A DNA stretch of 64,000 bases, taken from the NCBI RefSeq assembly GCF_018130465.1, contig NZ_JAFCKJ010000006.1, positions 124,001 through 188,000 of the forward strand, read 5' to 3'. Below the pieces are notes generated by a model. It worked only from the letters and a program-made list of their open reading frames with translations, was not told the DNA's origin and did not search any database. Positions 62,233 to 64,000 of the stretch are shown here, piece after piece (the stretch's first letter is position 1; every line of letters begins with the position of its first letter). The translations under genes were made by a program, and so were the position numbers. This DNA is from Bradyrhizobium canariense (GTDB lineage: Bacteria > Pseudomonadota > Alphaproteobacteria > Rhizobiales > Xanthobacteraceae).

Positions 62233-63189
62233 GTGAGCGAGGGGCAAGTCGGAAGAAGGCATGTTGGCAAGGCCGTGCTTATCGCAGGCCCGACCGCCAG
62301 CGGCAAGTCGGCGCTGGCGCTCGAGCTTGCGCTCGCCACGGGCGGGGCCGTGATCAATGCCGATTCCATGCAGGTCTACCGCGACCTCCGCATCATCACC
62401 GCGCGCCCCACACATGGCGACGAGGCGCGGGTGCCTCATCGCCTGTACGGGCATGTCGATGCGGCCGTGAATTTTTCGGCCGGTGCCTGGGTGGGCGACG
62501 CGGCGAAGGCGCTCGAAGAGGCGAAATCCGAAGGCCGCCTGCCGATCTTCATCGGAGGCACCGGGCTGTACTTCAAGGCGCTGACGGCAGGCCTTTCCGT
62601 GGTGCCGCCGATTCCCGCCGAGGTGCGCGAGGACGTTCGAGCGCGGCTGGAGCGGAACGGCGTGGAGGCGCTGCACGCGGAACTCGCAGCCTCCGATCCT
62701 CGAGCCGCCGAGCGATTGAACCTTCGCGACCGCACCCGCATTGCGCGCGCGCTCGAAGTGGTCGAAGCCACCGGCCGTTCACTACTGGACTGGCATCATG
62801 AGGGCCAGCCGCCGCTCCTGCCCAAAGACAGTTTTCGCGCGGTGTTCCTCGCGCCCGAGCGCGACGAGCTCTATGCACGCATCGACGCCCGCTTCGACGC
62901 CATGTTAGGTGCCGGCGCGCTGAAGGAGGTCGAGCGTCTCGCCGCCCGAAAGCTCGATCCGCTGCTGCCGGCGATGAAAGCTCATGGCGTGCCGGCCCTG
63001 ATCCGGCATCTGAGCGGTGAGCTCAGCCTGGAGCAAGCGGCCACGATCGGCCGCGCGGACACCCGCCACTACGCCAAGCGGCAGTTCACCTGGTTCCGGC
63101 ACCAATTGCCCGAATTCGAGTGGGTGAAGCCGGAGGAGGCGAGGGGCTGGCTGGCGGCGATTGTGAACGCGGCACGGGACCCCAGCTGA
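62233..63189 (+). CDS. miaA: tRNA dimethylallyltransferase
   Basis: 318 residues, GTG start at 62233 with GAGG at 62223-62226. P-loop GPTASGKS (19-26), then [56 protein letters not shown]-terminal [12 protein letters not shown] completes the family pattern. It adds an isopentenyl group to A37 of tRNAs reading U-starting codons. Confidence 0.96.
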   Translation: MSEGQVGRRHVGKAVLIAGPTASGKSALALELALATGGAVINADSMQVYRDLRIITARPTHGDEARVPHRLYGHVDAAVNFSAGAWVGDAAKALEEAKSEGRLPIFIGGTGLYFKALTAGLSVVPPIPAEVREDVRARLERNGVEALHAELAASDPRAAERLNLRDRTRIARALEVVEATGRSLLDWHHEGQPPLLPKDSFRAVFLAPERDELYARIDARFDAMLGAGALKEVERLAARKLDPLLPAMKAHGVPALIRHLSGELSLEQAATIGRADTRHYAKRQFTWFRHQLPEFEWVKPEEARGWLAAIVNAARDPS

Positions 63190-63343
63190 CGCGCTTTTGT
63201 GCCCCGGTTCCCGAATTTACCTCTCGCCCAACCCCGGGAACACCGCTACACTGCCAAAATCGCGCGGGAACGGCCGCATCGCCTTGACATCGGGGCATTG
63301 GCCGCTATGTTTCGCGCAACCTTTGGGAAGCCGGGCACCTGCC
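63190..63343 (+). promoter_or_regulatory. Promoter region of the ilv operon
   Basis: 154 bases between miaA and the leader peptide. A TTGACA-type hexamer occurs at 63283-63288 (TTGACATCGGGGC) and TATGTT at 63306-63311, 17 bases apart, a fair housekeeping promoter about 33 bases before the leader ATG. Confidence 0.5.
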
Positions 63344-63409
63344 ATGCGTAACATTATTACCAAACTCCTTATCGCCGTCGTACCCAGGCACACCGCCGGG
63401 GGTGGCTAG
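63344..63409 (+). CDS. ilv leader peptide
   Basis: 21 codons from the ATG at 63344. Codons 4-13 hold three Ile, two Leu and two Val (IITKLLIAVV), which is the signature of branched-chain amino acid attenuation control. The peptide ends in Gly-Gly-Gly and TAG, 110 bases before the acetolactate synthase start. Too short for normal gene finding. Confidence 0.9.
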   Translation: MRNIITKLLIAVVPRHTAGGG

Positions 63410-63461
63410 CTGCCATCCACATGACAGGCGGTGTGCATGGGCCCTCTTCGGGGCCTTTTTT
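63388..63461 (+). terminator. Attenuator: pause/antiterminator stem and rho-independent terminator
   Basis: GCACACCGCC (63388-63397), inside the leader, pairs perfectly with GGCGGTGTGC (63427-63436). Downstream GGCCC (63440-63444) pairs with GGGCC (63451-63455), followed by six T (63456-63461), a terminator. Ribosome stalling at the Ile/Leu/Val codons would change which stems form and let transcription reach ilvB. Confidence 0.85.
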
Positions 63462-63518
63462 ATTTCCCGAACCCGACACGAACGAAGCCGCTGACAACAG
63501 CGCATCCGGAGCAAGCCA

Positions 63519-64000
63519 ATGAGCGACAAGAGCCACGATCCGAACCAGATGACCGGCGCCGCGATGATCGTCCGCGCGCTCATCGATCATGGCGTGACCG
63601 ATATTTTCGGCTATCCCGGCGGCGCCGTGCTCCCGATCTACGACGAGATCTTCCAGCAGAGCCAGGTCCAGCACATCCTGGTCCGCCACGAGCAGGGCGC
63701 GGGCCACGCCGCCGAGGGCTATGCGCGTTCGACCGGGAAGCCGGGCGTTGCACTGGTGACCTCCGGCCCCGGCGCCACCAACATGGTGACGCCGCTCACC
63801 GACGCGCTGATGGACTCGATCCCGCTGGTCTGCATCTCCGGCCAGGTGCCGACGCATCTGATCGGCAACGACGCGTTCCAGGAATGCGACACCGTCGGCA
63901 TCACGCGCCCCTGCACCAAACACAACTGGCTGGTGCGCGACGTCAACGATCTCGCAAAGGTGCTGCACGAGGCGTTTTACGTTGCGACAACGGGCCGTCC
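63519..64000 (+). CDS. ilvB: Acetolactate synthase large subunit (3' end outside window)
   Basis: The first 160 codons. Thiamine diphosphate enzyme features: [32 protein letters not shown], the catalytic Glu in [35 protein letters not shown], and the FAD/herbicide-site region [23 protein letters not shown]. It starts branched-chain amino acid synthesis. ilvN probably follows beyond the window. Confidence 0.96.
   Translation, partial: MSDKSHDPNQMTGAAMIVRALIDHGVTDIFGYPGGAVLPIYDEIFQQSQVQHILVRHEQGAGHAAEGYARSTGKPGVALVTSGPGATNMVTPLTDALMDSIPLVCISGQVPTHLIGNDAFQECDTVGITRPCTKHNWLVRDVNDLAKVLHEAFYVATTGR

Noticed and set aside
1-64000. tRNA, rRNA, insertion sequences, prophage or integrase genes
   Set aside because: I looked for cloverleaf-type ends, CCA-terminated structures and transposase or integrase motifs; only the tmRNA was found.

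Overview
The window looks like chromosomal DNA from Bradyrhizobium or a close relative. It is GC-rich and carries several kinds of palindromic extragenic repeat typical of that genus. The strongest marker is a two-piece, circularly permuted tmRNA gene whose tag reads ANDNFAPVAQAA, which I recall as the Bradyrhizobium tag. I see no transposase, integrase, rRNA, tRNA gene or CRISPR array.

Layout. 0-9 kb: an edge-truncated SulP transporter, a secreted caspase-like protease, a TRAP transporter operon with a 2-hydroxyacid dehydrogenase, and an orphan ABC binding protein. 9-16 kb: two large cyclic-di-GMP proteins (CHASE-GGDEF-EAL and PAS-PAS-GAF-GGDEF-EAL) around an MFS transporter. 16.4-21.3 kb: a compact carbohydrate operon (small protein, mannose-6-phosphate isomerase-like, GT4 fused to a helical domain, GH130) in which all four genes appear to start with TTG. 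21.4-28 kb: catabolic genes with divergent MarR and TetR regulators and clear palindromic operators, a cluster of three low-complexity secreted proteins, and a cytochrome P450. 28-35.4 kb: AsmA-like protein, DUF2336 protein, orphan secretin.

35.6-45.8 kb is an accessory mosaic. It holds a DUF417 gene, a GNAT gene, soxCD-like sulfite dehydrogenase genes, a regulated hydrolase/TetR pair, a GAF histidine kinase and an unknown multi-pass membrane protein. Second copies of gene 3' ends (GNAT, histidine kinase, feoB) and a GNAT 5' fragment lie between them, so the region seems to have grown by insertion and duplication events that left gene tails behind.

45.8-64 kb returns to core genes: feoAB, a ribbon-helix-helix protein with a DUF4169 protein, fumC with a repeat-encoded N-terminal extension, sspB directly downstream of ssrA, a split chromate transporter, tctBA without tctC, thyA-GNAT-folA, hflKC-DUF2065-degP, serB/miaA back to back, and the start of ilvB behind a leader peptide rich in Ile, Leu and Val codons with a terminator/antiterminator.

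The most promising leads are the TTG-start GT4/GH130 operon, the tail-duplication mosaic, the alternating GTGGSSAG-repeat secreted proteins, the three regulator/operator pairs, and the ssrA-sspB adjacency. All functions come from reading the sequence and from family knowledge; no database search was run.
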